This document shows positions 63,081 to 64,000 of a stretch of DNA of 64,000 bases, one piece after another. A program made the translations under genes and the position numbers. Each line of letters begins with the position of its first letter. Position 1 is the first letter of the stretch. Source of the DNA: Varunaivibrio sulfuroxidans (GTDB taxonomy: Bacteria; Pseudomonadota; Alphaproteobacteria; Rhodospirillales; Magnetovibrionaceae); NCBI RefSeq assembly GCF_029318635.1, contig NZ_CP119676.1, positions 760,614 to 824,613 on the forward strand. The letters run 5' to 3'. Below the pieces are notes generated by a model. The model did not search any database, was not told the origin of the DNA, and saw only the letters and a program-made list of their open reading frames with translations.

Positions 63081-64000
63081 TGTTCGACACCATCGCCATG
63101 CCGGGAAAAGACGCACTTACGGAAAGTAAGCTCGATCCCCTGATCGATCTCGAAGCTGAAATCGCACGCCTGCGCGAGGAAAAGAACGCCGTCATCCTGG
63201 CCCATTATTATCAAGAGGGGGAAATTCAGGATATCGCCGATTTCGTCGGCGATTCCCTCGATTTGTCGCGCAAGGCGGCGGCCACCGACGCCGACATGAT
63301 CGTGTTTTGCGGCGTGCGCTTCATGGGCGAGGTGGCGAAAATCCTCAGCCCCGATAAAACCGTCGTCATCCCCGACGCCGAGGCCGGCTGCTCGCTTGAG
63401 GATTCTTGCCAGCCCGACGCCTTTCGCCGCTTCCGCGAGCAGCACCCCGATCATATCGCGGTGACCTACATCAACTGCTCGGCCGAGGTCAAAGCCCTTT
63501 CGGACGTTATCGTGACCTCGTCCAACGCCGAGGCGATCGTCCGCGCCCTGCCCGAGGACAAGCCTATTTTGTTCGCCCCCGACCGTCACCTGGGGGCCTA
63601 TATGCAGCGCATCACCGGGCGTGAAATGACCTTGTGGCCGGGGTCGTGCATTATCCACGAGCAATTTTCGGCGCGCGAAATCACCAAACTGCAAACCCAG
63701 TACCCCGAGGCGTTGATCGTCGCTCACCCGGAGTGCCCGGAAAGTATTCTTTCGGTCGCCGACGCGGTCGGCTCGACGCGGAAGATTCTCGACTTCGTCA
63801 AGAATGCCGAGGCTCAAGAATTCATCATCGCCACCGAACCGCATATCATGCACCAAATGGAAAAAGACGCCCCCGAGAAAACCTTCATCCCCGCGCCCGG
63901 CGCGGACGGCGGGTGCGATTGCGCCAATTGCCCGTTCATGGCCAAGAACACCATGGAAAAGATTTATCTGGCGATGGTCAACGAAGCGCCGCAGATCGTG
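63081..64000 (+). CDS. nadA: Quinolinate synthase A (3' end outside window)
   Basis: At least 306 codons of NadA, the 4Fe-4S enzyme that condenses iminoaspartate with dihydroxyacetone phosphate in NAD synthesis. The three cluster-cysteine regions are seen: EAGCSLEDSC, WPGSCIIHEQF and GCDCANCPFMAKN. HYYQEGEIQDIADFVGDSL and FAPDRHLGAYM are also diagnostic. GGGAG precedes the ATG by 8 bases. The gene runs off the window end. Confidence 0.93.

Overview
The window looks like a chromosomal segment of a GC-rich alphaproteobacterium, most likely a Rhodospirillales-type bacterium. This is inferred from gene content: an aapJQMP amino-acid transporter divergent from metC, a complete ccoNOQP-GHIS cbb3 oxidase locus, a multi-subunit Mrp antiporter, an NDUFS4-like complex I subunit, two liv-type transporters and the codon style. 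No rRNA, CRISPR array, prophage or plasmid backbone was seen. Two tRNA genes are present. Most genes are ordinary housekeeping or transport genes, with short stretches of repeat- or IS-derived DNA between them.

Layout. 1-3.3 kb: a Nudix hydrolase (cut by the window edge), cysteine synthase, a 3-mercaptopyruvate-type sulfurtransferase and a GNAT enzyme. 3.3-9.4 kb: the aapJQMP general amino-acid ABC operon on the minus strand, divergent from metC. 9.4-16.6 kb: a zinc locus. Zur-ZnuC-ZnuB read left and a DedA/PAP2/LssY fusion, ZnuA, HisI and a COG0523 GTPase read right, with one perfect 20-bp Zur-type palindrome between the two arms. 16.6-21.7 kb: a PilZ protein, then a molybdate transporter made of a ModA-ModB fusion plus ModC. 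It has a Mo-box-like operator and is flanked by two identical 137-bp repeats; a subtilisin-like protease follows. 21.8-31.5 kb: a COG2836 membrane protein divergent from ccoNOQP, then ccoGHIS. 31.5-33.5 kb: tRNA-Arg, an NDUFS4-like protein, tRNA-Pro, a secreted nuclease and a DUF192 protein.

33.8-41.5 kb: a ten-gene Mrp-type cation/proton antiporter operon with three ND2/4/5-like subunits and no full-length MrpA, followed by an EamA exporter. 42.5-47.3 kb: a complete branched-chain amino-acid transporter (livJHMGF). 47.5-50.2 kb: a SocA-like (DUF4065) protein, a solitary flagellar hook/rod-type protein preceded by an 11-bp tandem repeat, and an unknown protein. 50.6-54.1 kb: an alpha/beta hydrolase, a lipoprotein, UbiX, an M48 protease and a KdsC-like phosphatase. 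54.3-58.2 kb: a second liv-type transporter with a Tat-type binding protein and no LivF. 58.4-60.4 kb: a degraded patch (GNAT, truncated EamA gene, IS1380-like remnant, unknown membrane protein). 60.5-64 kb: glutaryl-CoA dehydrogenase, an M20 amidohydrolase and NadA (cut by the window edge).

The points most worth following up are: the ModAB fusion operon bracketed by identical repeats; the single Zur operator serving a zinc island that includes HisI and a DedA/PAP2 fusion; the 11-bp repeat that could switch the reading frame into the hook-like gene; and the MrpA-less antiporter with a probable non-AUG start.
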